Positions 24,286 to 35,500 of a stretch of 64,000 bases of DNA are shown here, piece by piece; position 1 is the stretch's first letter, and every line of letters begins with the position of its first letter. Origin of the DNA: Pleurodeles waltl (lineage: Eukaryota > Chordata > Amphibia > Caudata > Salamandridae). A program made the position numbers and the translations under genes. The notes under the pieces are model-generated. The model was not told the DNA's origin. It did not search any database and saw only the letters and a program-made list of their open reading frames with translations. The DNA is taken from NCBI RefSeq assembly GCF_031143425.1, contig NC_090444.1, positions 1,345,778,323 to 1,345,842,322 of the forward strand, in the 5' to 3' direction.

Positions 24286-25862
24286 GAATATCTTTTTGCA
24301 ATGGACATGATTCCCTCCCCTCCCTCCTCTTTCCTTGTTCTCATGATTAGTGGGCTTGGGGGATTAGTGTTAGGTTAGTATAGGTTGTTAGTTTAGTTAG
24401 TGTTGGGGGGGTGGGGGTCCTGATTCTTTCTACTTTTCCTTATTAAGTGTGTGGGTGGGTGGGTGGGGGTCAATGTTGGGGTTCCTGTGTGTTTAAAAAA
24501 AAAAAAAAAAAAAAAAAAAGTAAAAATATGAAAAGAAAAATTACAAAAAATATATGATTGTTTAGGATAGTATAGTATGTGTGTAGGTTAGTGTGTGTTG
24601 TCCTCCGTGTGTCCTGTCTCATAATGGGGGGTGGGGGGTTGATGTTTAGAACGATTTGTTATATGTGATGAGTAAGTTTAGCTTAGGTTAGTTAGGGACA
24701 GTTGTAGGTAATGAGTAGTCAGGTTAGATTAGGGTAGGTATGACTTTTCCCTTAGTTTCCTCTTGTGTGATTAGTTTTGAATAAATATATAGATAACCCT
24801 TTACATTATGTGTTAACTGCTACTTGATCATGGCCTTGGCATCAGTGTAGATGATTGTTGTTCTATGACATTTGTGTCCTATGCTACAAACAAATACAAA
24901 CTGAGGTGTAAAATGGCAGCTACCCCAGAGCTACCTTGGTAAGAATCCACCATTTGTTTGAACCACCAATCAGAGTTGACATGGATCACAAAGGATTTTT
25001 GTTGATGAGTATGTTTTCTACGTCCCAAAGTGTGCTTCAAGACTTGGTATTGTGGGACAGTTTTAGGTCTGACTGCAGTGTGATGTTCAGGGACACCTCC
25101 TAAAATGAGTTCTTGTTAACACTCTTGTCTTCTTGTCTTCATAACTGACATAGATCATTTGTGTCAATATTCAGCATGATTACCTATTTAGATGTTAACT
25201 CAGAAAGATTGATTCATGCTGTGTTTTGTAGTGTTTGCTTAGATTAGACTGCACAGTTCTATGTGTTAGTATTGCATGGTGACAACATTTATCAGCCACT
25301 ATTAGTTGACTTTGATATCCCTTGAGGAAGCATTATTCTGTCCAACACAGCATGATGGTGTGTGGTTTCTCACTTCATCAGTTATTCTCCTCAGGATGGG
25401 CAGGCTATGATGCAATCCTGGGCACTGTGCAGATGTATCTGACTACATGATGTCAGGAAAGTTTTATTGACAAGCTACATGATTGGAACACAGGCACATT
25501 TGTGTTATCTACTGCACAGTTGATGTGTCAAATTACACAGAGACATATTTGTTGTGCAATTGCTATTTATTGAAAAGTGCTGTAGTGCAATATGTACATT
25601 ATCCATGTTTGATGAGTCGGTTCTAGTGAAATCTTACATTGTGACCCTACAGAAGGGGTGTAGGTAATGGTACTGACATGCTGGGGTGATGTTACAGACA
25701 GTGCAGAGGGACAGGATTTGCCGATTAGTAGGAGAGAGACATTAACTGGGCATGCTGACAAGATATACAGTGGTTAGCAGAACAATCATTGAGTAGAGTT
25801 GTTGTAAGACTGGCATTTGACAAAACGTAGGACCTTGGTAAAAGTAGGCCATGGTGCAGGAA
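24286..25862. other. Harbinger-1 spacer between two convergent genes
   Basis: Non-coding. SANT-A (+) and SANT-B (-) converge on this stretch. Polyadenylation signals are at 24780-24785 (AATAAA, plus) and 25566-25571 (TTTATT on the plus strand, so AATAAA on the minus). It holds GT-rich tracts near 24390-24640 and a 25-base A run. Confidence 0.5.
24495..24519 (+). repeat. A(25) homopolymer
   Basis: A run of 25 adenines in the 3' flank of SANT-A. It could be a decayed poly(A) from a small retrocopy, but I see no target duplication around it. Confidence 0.9.
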
Positions 25863-28342
25863 TTAGTGCTTCTGGGTACTCTTCCGTGTGAATGTGATCT
25901 GTTCCATCTCTTCTTCTGATGTGTGTGTTGCCTGCTTTGTCCTTGTTGTTGTTGGTTGTGAAGGGGCAACACACACCTCAGTGTTAGAAGACCTGGAGTC
26001 AGACATCCCGGTTGCTGCTTCCTGTGAAGGTCTTAAGGGCAGTACTGCAGCAAGGAGGATCTGCTGGTTCCTAAGAATAGCAGCCACATCACGATGGTAG
26101 GCAGCCAGGTCGGCCCTGAGGGAGTCATGATTGCATTCGTGCATGCAGTGGAAGGTTTGGGGTGCGAGGTGTTGTGGCAACTCCCTTACTGCAGTGGTGA
26201 ATTCCTTGACAGTTTCTTGTAGTCCTTACAGTATGGATGTTAGGGCTTGCATAGCTGCTGCCTGATCTGCAGATGACATCATGCACAAGCGCACACAGTC
26301 AAGGCTGGCTGCCATAGTTTGCATCCCCACCCGCACCTCCTTGGCCAGCTCCCGCTGTACTCCAACTACAGTTCTCTCAAAGCTGGTTCCTGTGTCGTCT
26401 GAGTCCTTAGCTGTATTGGAGCTGGCAGGTCTTACAATTGGGGTGGTGGGTGGATCCTCTGCGATGGCTGCTTGTTCTGTGCTCCTCCATGTGACTGAAG
26501 GTGGGGTCTGGAGGGTTTCAAGGACCTTTTGGATGGTCTCCTGGGGAATGTTTATGGACTCGTCATCCATGTCATCAGGGAAATCTGGGACAGGCATATC
26601 GGCAGGAGATCCATCTTCCTCTGCAATGAAACAGGATACAATTAGTGTGTCTGTGTTGTGACAATTTTGACGTGACATGCCTGCCTTTTGATGAATTCAC
26701 TTTGTGATCTTGTTTTGTATTAATATCTGCAGTCCTTCAGATGGGCATTGTTTCAGGCCTATGGCCCACCTGTGTGTTACATGTATGTTATTGAGTTATC
26801 AGACTTGTAAGCCTCATTGCCTCTAGGTGTTGCTTTATGCCAGATAGAGAATAGCCACCTTTTTGTCCTACTCGACCCTCCCTGTATATCCATTCTCATG
26901 GTGAGACCTTTTACTTGCTGTGGGTGTTCTGATGGCCCAGGCAGAACACTTAACTGTCAGGACCTGCCCCAATCCCTGATCTTTCACATCGACTTAATTG
27001 TAAGTGACATGTAGCATATCCTATGCATGGCAATGTTATGATGTGATATGGATGTTGACATTGTTGATGTGTCCTGCTGATGTTGGGTAATGTGTGTTAC
27101 ATTGGATTGCCCTGATAGTCGTATCAGTGTCTTATTTCGTTCTCTGACTGTGCAGGTGTATTTCAGTGACCAGTTACATGTGTCCCCTCCTCAATGCTGT
27201 TGTCTAAGCCGTATGACATTTGTGATGTTGCCTTGTTAGCCAGGCACAGGATGGACCCTGACATATGCAGCATGGGTGTGTCCTTAGTGCTGTGTCACTC
27301 CTATTGTTGTTTACATTGGCTGATGTTTGTGACAACTATGGGCATTGACATTTGAGTGTACTGGGGCCTTTGTCTTGTTTCTGGAGATTGTTGCAGATGT
27401 CATCCTCACCCCCTAATTTAGGTATGTATGTTCCATGGGGAGGTTACTGCCATTGGCTACTTGAGCTGCACACAGATCAGAGGTGGTAGTGGCAACTGTT
27501 GTTGCAGTTACATTGCAGTTGTTGGTTTGGCTAGAGGATTGCTAATAGGGCCCTAGTTAATGTAGGAGATATGTTGGCTGACGAGTGCCAGGATGTAAGT
27601 TTGACGTAGTGGCCTCCCCTCCTGTCGTGGCTTTCTCTTTGCTCCATCGTTGGCATGACAGCATGCCCCTATGGGACTGTTGTTGGTGTAGTGTAATGGT
27701 GTGCCCCAGCTCATGTTTGTGCAGGCCATGCCCCCCTGCCGTGCCCCTTTACCCATGCCAATCCATGTATATGATGACTTACATGCAATGTGTAGTAGGT
27801 ATTCCCCCCCGCTCACAGTTGAAATTCCTGCATTATAATTCCCCATGCGACTTACCCTGCATGTGCGTTGTCTCGTGGTAGTCTGCGCTGTCCTGTCCTT
27901 GAATCCCTGTGACGATCTCCTCAGGGATGACAGCTGCGACCATCTCCTCCATGTGGTCCAGGGCCTCCTGGTGTGCTGGACTCCCCCCTCCAGTCTGTAG
28001 TTCTGCCTTCCTGTTCCTGGCCATCTTTTCCTTGGTCCTGCGTTTGCAGTCATGCCAGCGTTTCTTGCACTCGGTGACTGTTCTGCGTACTTCTGCCACA
28101 CTGTTGATCTTGTCAACAATTTGTTGCCATATAGCCTCTCTCGTACTGATTGGCAACTTTGAGGTGATAAACAGTTGGTGCTGGTATTCTGTCACCTCTT
28201 TAACCAGGATTTCCTGCTCCTCTGCACTGAAGCAACACTTTCTTTTCTTTCTATAAAGGTCCTGGTTCTTGTATGGATCCTCCTGGCTGGTTCCTGGTCT
28301 GCTGTCATCTTCCTGGGGTCTGCAGTGGCATCTGGGATCCAT
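25863..28342 (-). pseudogene. SANT-B: Myb/SANT-like protein of Harbinger-1, two exons
   Basis: Exon 1 runs 28342 to 27856 (donor GTAAGT), exon 2 from 26620 to 25863 (acceptor CATTGCAG); the phase is kept. Exon 1 encodes the Myb/SANT-like DNA-binding domain: KKRKCCFSAEEQEILVKEV, REAIWQQIVDKINSVA and VTECKKRWHDCKRRTKEK. Its spaced Trp residues and R-T-V-x-x-C-K-K-R-W signature are typical of the Harbinger partner protein that binds element ends and brings the transposase to the nucleus. Exon 2 is acidic, then PQETIQKVLETLQTPPS, then a helical C-terminal region (SLRADLAAYHRDVAAILRNQ) and a Thr-rich tail. A TAA at 26226-26228, where CAA would fit, stops translation early; the same frame remains open to 25863. 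Divergence from the right element end leaves about 320 bases for the promoter. Confidence 0.82.
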
Positions 28343-28627
28343 TTTGGCTCTCCTCTGGTGAACTGGCAGTGTTTGCTGGTTTTTTTGACGCTATCGCGTA
28401 AAAAAACGGCGCATATCCGGGTTGCGGTGTCGTAAAACGACCCACAGTCATTTCCGCTGCGTTAACGTCGTTTTCATTTACGACTTGACGCCGCGGTGTG
28501 CGTCAAAAATAATGACTCCCACCTATTGTTTGCGCCGCCGTGCGTCAAAGTATAAATATGACGCCCGCACGGCGCAATGAAATGTCGTTAGCCGGCTGTA
28601 ATTTTTTTGGTGCAAAACTACGCCAGT

Positions 28628-28660
28628 GCAGTTTTGCGTCAAAAAGTATAAATATGGGCC
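28628..28660. repeat. Right terminal inverted repeat of Harbinger-1
   Basis: Ends TATAAATATGGGCC at 28660 and is followed by the AAA duplication at 28661-28663. On the minus strand it matches the left end. The subterminal 28380-28620 carries several GACGC and TGCGTC motifs, mirrored at the left end. Confidence 0.85.
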
Positions 28661-29585
28661 AAAAGGTTGCGCTTTGGATTGTCATCAGCTGCAGAACTAT
28701 TCCAAGATTATATAAATAGAATTATTCAGTCCATTACACATGACTTTAATTACAGTGATGATATAAAGGTGTTTAGAACAACACGGAAGGAGCATGATAA
28801 GGCTCTCAAACAAGTGTCAGGTGCTTACAGATGCAAGTCTAAAATTAAGTGCCAAAAAGTGTGAATTTCAGAAAGCAAAACTCAAGTTCTTTGGGCGCCT
28901 ATTTTCTGATGGAGGGATGACTTCTGATAAAGTGCAAGTGCTATCAGCCTCCAGCCCTTCACAAGGTGCCACCATTATATGGTCCTTAGGCATGGCCAGC
29001 TAATTGCTCATGATACATTTGTGACTTTGCTACAGTGAGTGCCCCATTGCGAGACCTGACAAAATGAAATGTCCAGTTCCGATGGTATGTTGAATGTGAC
29101 CACAGCTTCAAAAGTATAAAACGTGATTAAAACTGCGATTGAGATGGCTTACTTTGATCCTTACTGAGATCACTCTTGATGCGAACCCGGTGGGGCTCGG
29201 AGCAATCCTTATTCAGCATGATGGACATCCAAATGTTTGGAGACACACTGGGGAGTATGCCAGTTGAAGCTTGTCTGACACAGAACATGCCTATTCTCAG
29301 TCAGAAAAAGAAAGTCTAGCTGTAGTAAGGGCCTGTGAACATTTTCATGTGTTTCTGTACGGAAAGCATTTCGTGTTCGTCAAAGACCACCATGTACTAC
29401 TCACCATTTTTGAAAATCCGAAAGCCACAATACCCCCTTGCATTGAAAGGTGGGGGTTGGTCTCCAATAGTGCGACTATACAATTGTGCACAAGCCAGGC
29501 AAGAATCAAAACCCTGTGGATTATTTCTCAGGAGTACCCCTGCAGTGGCACAGCTCAATATCAAAAACTGCTCAAGAATACATCA
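28661..29585 (+). pseudogene. Mag-like Gypsy reverse transcriptase C-terminus and RNase H
   Basis: Continues the RT interrupted at 15533. It opens with LRFGLSSAAELFQDYINR, then the palm motif NYSDDIKVF with both catalytic aspartates intact (about 28760), then LKLSAKKCEFQKAKLKFFGR and, after frame changes near 28850 and 28990, a damaged stretch to 29250. RNase H follows at 29271: SDTEHAYSQSEKESLAVV, ACEHFHVFLYGKHFVF and KDHHVL. The last readable piece matches the ERWG and PGKE-type end near 29490. The element is then cut by an LTR fragment at about 29605, so integrase is missing. Confidence 0.85.
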
Positions 29586-29604
29586 CCTTAATTGACTTAT
29601 ATGT

Positions 29605-29890
29605 ATTAGAAAGGAAGGTTTGGGCATGGCTAGTCAGATTGACATGCCAGTTTAAAACTGCACACACAGGCTCTGCAATGACAGGCCTGAGAAACGGTTG
29701 AAGTGCTCCAGAACTGGGTGGCATTATCAGTGCTGCAGGCCCACTAGTTGCATTTAATTGACAGGTCCTCGGCACAGGTAATGAATTCTACTAGGGACGT
29801 ATGAGTAAATTAAATATGCCAGCAAAACAGGAGGTCTGAAGGCAAAGGAGGTCCGTAGGGGAAACCACTACAAGGATGCCAGGTCTAACA
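29605..29890 (-). repeat. Truncated Gypsy LTR end
   Basis: Matches the terminal 280 bases of the LTRs at 6480-6855 and 13620-13972 in the same orientation: AACTGCACACACAGGC, GCAGGCCCACTAGTTGC, AATTAAATATGCCA, ending GGTCTAACA at 29890. The rest of the LTR is absent. Confidence 0.75.
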
Positions 29891-30836
29891 GTCTGTATTT
29901 GAGAGAATATCAGATATATAAAATATAAAACCAGACGTAATAACAATCAAATGCAGACTAATTTGTACTCAGCGCTACTTATGAAGTAGAGGAAAATACA
30001 ACAATAGCATTTGATAAATTTTTAAAGAGGTGGAAAAAGGAAGAGGGCGAGAATGAGACTTAGCTTATGTATTGAAAGAATACAAATAAATGCAAAAGCA
30101 TCTAATAAGGCATTCCACCCCAGGAAATAAGAACAACCAGTGAGGTTTATACATCACCATTGCATCAGTAGGTTTTCCATGTATATTAGGCATGAAAGTG
30201 GAAAATGGCAACCAGAACCGCTCTCTTTTGATACGTTATTGAGTGAAGTGCACATTTCCTCTATCTAACAATGCATATGACATAATGTCACCATCTAGTA
30301 AAGATAATGTTGCCAGTGTCTTTCCAACTAGACAAAATGATTTGTAATGCAATGGTAATCAATGAATCAACAAATGTCCCTACCATGACATTGTTAAGCC
30401 AAATATCGGATACACCTCCTAAAACATGTTTTGTAACAAATGAAAGTGTGACAAAACAGATATCCGCAATCTTGTCCCAAATCTGTAATCAAAATAGACT
30501 AATCTTCGGACAATCAAAAAACATGTGAAAGGGGTAATTGTTTTTAACAATACAGGACCCGCATTTAGTATCAGCTACAACTTTAGATTTTAATAGTAAG
30601 GAAGGCGTAAAGAACAGACTATTATAAAAGAAATGTAACCTGTGTGTTGTATGTGTGTCTGAAGCAGGACCAATTTGAGCATTGTGTGAAGCAAATACAT
30701 TGACTACTTGCCAAAGAGACATGTGTGGATTGGAGCCAGAGACAGAGCCACACAGACTGAGTGAAACATATTTGAGGAATATGATATGTATGTTGACTAT
30801 CAAACAGTAACTGATGCTCCCAAGCATGTAGTGCAA
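29891..30836 (-). pseudogene. LINE ORF2 C-terminal remnant (L1/Tx1-like), tentative
   Basis: Minus-strand open piece at 30836-30489 ends with TKCGSCIVKNNYPFHMFFDC followed by PKI. A C-x2-C ... H-M-F-x-x-C-P pattern near the end of an L1-type ORF2 is well known (the C-terminal Cys/His region). On the same strand, 30480-29900 reads through several frames with helical, Trp-containing fragments (FWDKIADIC-like). No EN or RT domain is present, so only the 3' tail survives. The exact clade is uncertain. Confidence 0.45.
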
Positions 30837-31818
30837 CAGGTATCATGCAGTAATTTTAAAAGGTGATGCAACTCACACCACAGTTGGCTGGTCTAAGCAT
30901 GGATATTAGCAACAAAACAACATTGCAGTGACAACCAAATGATGCAAGTGTGAGTCTGTGAGGGGTAGGCATCAGTGTGTGAGTAACAGATCCTTGAATT
31001 AAGGTGAGTGCAATAACAACAACATTTCACCAATGCATGTCCCATGACTTAACTACCCAGATCAGCTGTACATGAACACCTGTTTTGGGATGTGTATCCT
31101 TTCACATCCAGATTGTTACATGCACTGCTCAGCGGTGTTTGTAGATAGCTTATAGCCTATGTGATTCCATTGCCAACCTAACAGCTACTTGCCCATAGGG
31201 AATTCACCTAGTCACACATGTAGCCAAATACTGCTAGCAAAGCCAAAGACATATACCTAACATTACCTGAGCAGACACGCTAACTCCTACACAGTAAACA
31301 TGGTGGATACTCTAATGTGGCAAACAACAAAATGTAATAAAACCATAAATATATGTCACTACTGTATAATGATCTAAACTACAAAACCTAACTATCCTAA
31401 CTTAACCTACACTACCTTATACTAATTAATACCTACAGCTATCTTAACGTAACCTTACTTATTCTATACAACCCACCAACACCCTTAAATCTCATCTGCA
31501 GACAAGGACAACAGTAACAGCTATAGATAAATTAACTCAACATCTAGGCCTAAATAAAGATATTTATTTTTATTTTTTAAATGTCGTATTTTTTGTATTT
31601 TTTAAACACATACCTTAAATATCAACCCCACCCACTAAAAACACCTAATACAACCAAACCCCTAAATATATACCCACCCCTAATAAAAACTTCAAAGTAC
31701 TAAAACTAACCTACACTACATTAATTTGCCCAAACTAAGCTATCTAAAAACCCCAACAATAAACACCACTATCTACAAATGGAAGGGAAGAAAGGGTCCA
31801 TTTGGCTCATCCTGCCCC
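30837..31818. other. Unassigned, AT-rich; 3' flank of a Harbinger gene
   Basis: No gene is visible. 31330-31760 is rich in CTAA and TAAA motifs, similar in base composition to the 3' flank of SANT-A at 24300-24800 read in reverse, and it lies directly downstream of the minus-strand SANT-A homologue. It should contain the left end of that Harbinger copy, but I could not find a terminal inverted repeat. Confidence 0.4.
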
Positions 31819-34800
31819 TCATAGTCGCTGCAAGGTCTGCTTTATTTCCCAGAGCAGGAGGAGCATGCTGTCCATTTTGTGCTCCAGGCTAGTGACACGA
31901 AACTTTAGGTCTGCAACTTCCTTGTGCATGTCCTGCTCAAAGTCATGGAACAGTACTTGTGTTGGACCACGAGAGACCGTTTTAGCTATGTGACTGCTGG
32001 TGGAGGTGGATTGTCCTACTCCCGCAGACTAACCCTTGTCTGCACCCTGAGCCTTGCTGGTGGTAGCAGGTCCCATCATGGGAACACCTTGTAGAAAGGC
32101 CCTCCAGGACCCCGAAGTCTTTTCCCTTTCTAAGGTCTTGCCCATCACCTTGAAGCCCTTGCGCACTTGTCTGATGTGCATATACCAATCCTCCCTTTGC
32201 TGGTGTTGTTTTTGTCTGGCCTGGGGTCATGTTCCCTATGTAATCATAAATAAAACATGTCATACAAAGTTTATTTTGGTAAATGAATATCAACTATACC
32301 ATGTAAATCATCTTCAGACATCACAAGTTGCACTTTACAAATTCCAAATACATCTTGAAGGTCAAAGTGATCATACATCTGCACAATATCCATCATCTCC
32401 CAATTCACTATGGTCAAGCTACCAAGGCCAAGCTAATGTTGCATAATAGCAAAAGACCGTCAAGAAACATCTTGGCATGACCATGTCAGCACTGAGTATG
32501 CTTAGGAAGAATGCTGTTTTGTGACCCTGGTAAGGCCCAGTCTTCCTGTTGTATTGATCATCAGTGTTCCTCCTGTATGCTGCAATGCCCTTGATTCCAT
32601 TGGCATTAGCCAAAGTAAGTTGAGCAAGGACTGCAAGCTACATGTATTGTGTCATATCATTGGGTACCTGACATGGCAAGGACACATAATTGGACAGATT
32701 GCTACATAGAATCTCCATGGGCAGGTATCATATGTGATAATGTAAGTTGGATAGCTCACCCACATCACACAGAGATGTATGAAACAACTCCCATATGAAC
32801 TCCTGTTTAGTACATGTTTAGCTATACCATGACTTCTTGAATACTCCCAAGAAATGTATGTGTTCCGCTACGCAGCCCATTGCCGGACCATATGTGTCAG
32901 ATATTCATGTCACCTTGCTGCACACCAGCACTCAGCATAACATTTGATGGGTGTGTTCATGCATGCTCTACATCTCATCTGCACAGGGATCTTGGGATGG
33001 CAACGGCTAATATTGATCATAGTATGATCCAGTTTGAAGTATATTTTGGAGACTATAATGGGCAGTGCTATTTGAAGATGGATTGGACATTGGCATGTTG
33101 CATTACAATGCTGTGCAGACATTCCTCTGGTCCAACACACACTGCCAGATCTGGGAAGATGACAGGGGATAGCAATGTTGATCCATCCAACATAAAATAT
33201 GGGGCATAACGCCACATGAGTGGGCAATTTAACCCTGTAAATCTGGCACATGTTCATACTGGCATCACCGTGTTGTGACTCATCCCCCCCTGAGTGGGCT
33301 ATCCATACACTTCGAACATAGGTTGCACTATGAATAACAACAGCCTATCTGTGCATCTGAAATGCCTTTCTTAGGTATACCATCCCCTGCCATGTTCACC
33401 TATGAAACAACCACCACATGTGTTCACAGATCCTGTTATTGTGGCCATTGCTCTTTAGTCATACCAGCAAACATGTGGGTCCTCAGTTATAGCAATCAGA
33501 TTCTCCTTGACATTAGTCAGAGGCAAATGCACATCCCAGACACAATCTCTACCTTACTGTCCATATTCATGTCTGACATATGGAGTTTGATTTTAAATAC
33601 AGGCACTTTTAACATGGCATTGCACACAGTGCAACATCACACACAATCCTTGCACTACCCATTAGACATACAGTGGTAGCATCGGGGTCACTGAAGCTCT
33701 CAACCTCTCCAGTGGTGTAAGGCTCAGGTCCACCTGCAAGACATAACATGGAACATAGCACTGTGATTGTTGAAAAAGAAACACTGTGGTCAAATATTGA
33801 AAATTACACATGACTTGCAAATGGTCATAGACCCCTTCTGGTTGTAACAATGTATAGCTTATTTGACATAGCTCAATGCCATACATTTTAAGGCAGGCTG
33901 ACATGTACACACTAATGATGAAACAATACATGAATATCTTGGGCACATTGCTGAACCATTTCAAATTACTCAATACCCCAATATTTCACAAGGATAGGAG
34001 AGTTTCATGGCACTCTTCACCTAAATGACTCACAGAAGACACTCAGACAGGACCAGCAGTATCCCTGCCTTACTCTTTCCATCACATGTACATGACTATG
34101 CTACATATATCACTAGAGGGACATCCTTGACCCTCATTTAACAGGCATTGGTATCTGTCATTGCTTCATAGTCATTGACCCCAAACATTCATGTCTTACC
34201 TATCCCCAAACCTCAATATTTTAAAAACAGACACACACATGTTTGATTTATTCAGATGTATGACAGTCTGCATGTCATAACTATGTAGAGTTGTATATAT
34301 CATGCCTCATTTACATGAGACATGATCAACTGGAGTGTCTCGAAATAGGACATCTTTTGCTAAAACACGTCCCGCAGGGTAGCACAAGTTAGCAAATGTC
34401 CTGATAGCAGGCGATATATTGTAAATGTGCACACTTCCTCAGGTTGTGCAATGCCCATCTGTTAATACATGCACCGTGGCTCTAAGAGAGAAAGTGGCCA
34501 CTAGGTATGCTAGGGACACTGCTCAGTGTAGGTGCATGACATCCCAGTATTCGGAAGCCTCTGTGTCATGTTTTGTCTATGAAAAATCTGTTGTGTGGTG
34601 TGAGGGCATTTATGCCCTGACATAAATGAACCACTGACACTATGGGCATCATGTACAAGCCCGAGTGTCACCCTGCACCTCCAGAGCAACATTTTGTTTT
34701 GAAGTTTCTGTGGCACAGTGTGCCAGGCCGTATCCACAAGTCTGGAAGTGCATCAGATTCCTACGCCACCTCAGGGGTAGCATCACAGTGGCCCAATGGG

Positions 34801-35500
34801 GAATAAGTACATTATTTCTCCACACTTTTCCTCTTCTTATGTGTACAGTGTTCTACAGCACACATAGACAAAGGAAAACACCATCAGTGATAGTGCATGT
34901 TCCTGAAGGTGTCCCTTCCGGCACATGAACAATCATCTCTGTCAAACATGCACTCTTGCACCATGGCACAAGGGTGCCTGCATTCGTGCTCAGCAGCAGT
35001 TTGTGCACCAGTACAGGGGAGAAGGGCAGGAATGTACCATATGTCATAGTTATGGCACATTGCTGCACTTTGTGTGGATGCAGGGCAGCTCAACAGCATG
35101 GCTTTTGGCCATGCCCTGAGTCCAAACTTATTAAAGGAGGTCCTATGGCCACCAGGCATTTAAAAGCAAGTGCAATCCAAAGATTAATTCACAAAGTATG
35201 TGTACGTAATAACAGTTTCACCGACTTCTATCCCGAGGTAGTCGAGGGGGTTATGTTCCCTTCTGATGATGCCTGCCCAGTGAAGCTTGAGCTGGTGGGT
35301 TGTCTGCTCCACTTTGAATATCTGCTACATGTGGAAGCGGACCTTCTCCCACCCCAGCTTGAGTGCCTATGTCTTATAGGCCTGTATGACACGTCCTCTG
35401 ATGGCCACCACATATGGCAGGCAGTGGGTCACCAGCCAGGGGATCCCTCCAAACTCCAGGCGCTCATGTTTTTCACCCTTCCCTTCCCCGACATGTCCCA
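31819..35500 (-). pseudogene. SANT-A homologue of an old Harbinger copy, three exons
   Basis: A decayed second copy of the three-exon gene seen at 21130-24285. Exon 1 (about 35500-35222) reads HERLEFGGIPWLVTHCLP, then RVIQAYKT, LGWEKVRFH and THQLKLHWAGIIRREH. Exon 2 (33733-33672, acceptor CTTGCAG, donor GTATGT) encodes GGPEPYTTGEVESFSDPD, nearly the same as exon 2 of Harbinger-1. Exon 3 (32235-31819) starts NMTP, continues with an RQKQHQQ-type basic helix and ends with a helical tail, RVTSLEHKMDSMLLLL, before TGA at 31819. The start codon region is frameshifted and exon 1 has two or more stops. That the small exon 2 and both splice sites are kept shows that this gene, not just its domain, is part of the transposon family. 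The plus-strand 213-residue ORF at 34956-35597 is its antisense shadow. Confidence 0.72.

Larger units (their letters stand above)
15537..28660. mobile_element. Harbinger-1: 13.1-kb PIF/Harbinger transposon with three genes
   Basis: A complete DNA transposon inserted in the RT of the Mag-like element. The left end GGGGCATATTTATATATAAG and the right end, read on the minus strand as GGCCCATATTTATACTTTTT, form terminal inverted repeats, each followed by TTGACGCA-type motifs. The 3-bp duplication AAA is at 15534-15536 and 28661-28663. Removing the element plus one copy rejoins the RT frame, so both boundaries are set by two independent lines. Contents: transposase (+, 15914-17651), SANT-A gene (+, 21130-24285) and SANT-B gene (-, 28342-25863), with long introns and non-coding spacers. 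Each gene has one or two inactivating changes, so this copy is dead but fairly young. Confidence 0.9.

Noticed and set aside
24495..24519. Poly(A) tail of a SINE or processed pseudogene
   Set aside because: No target duplication, no body with tRNA-like promoter boxes upstream; left as a homopolymer.
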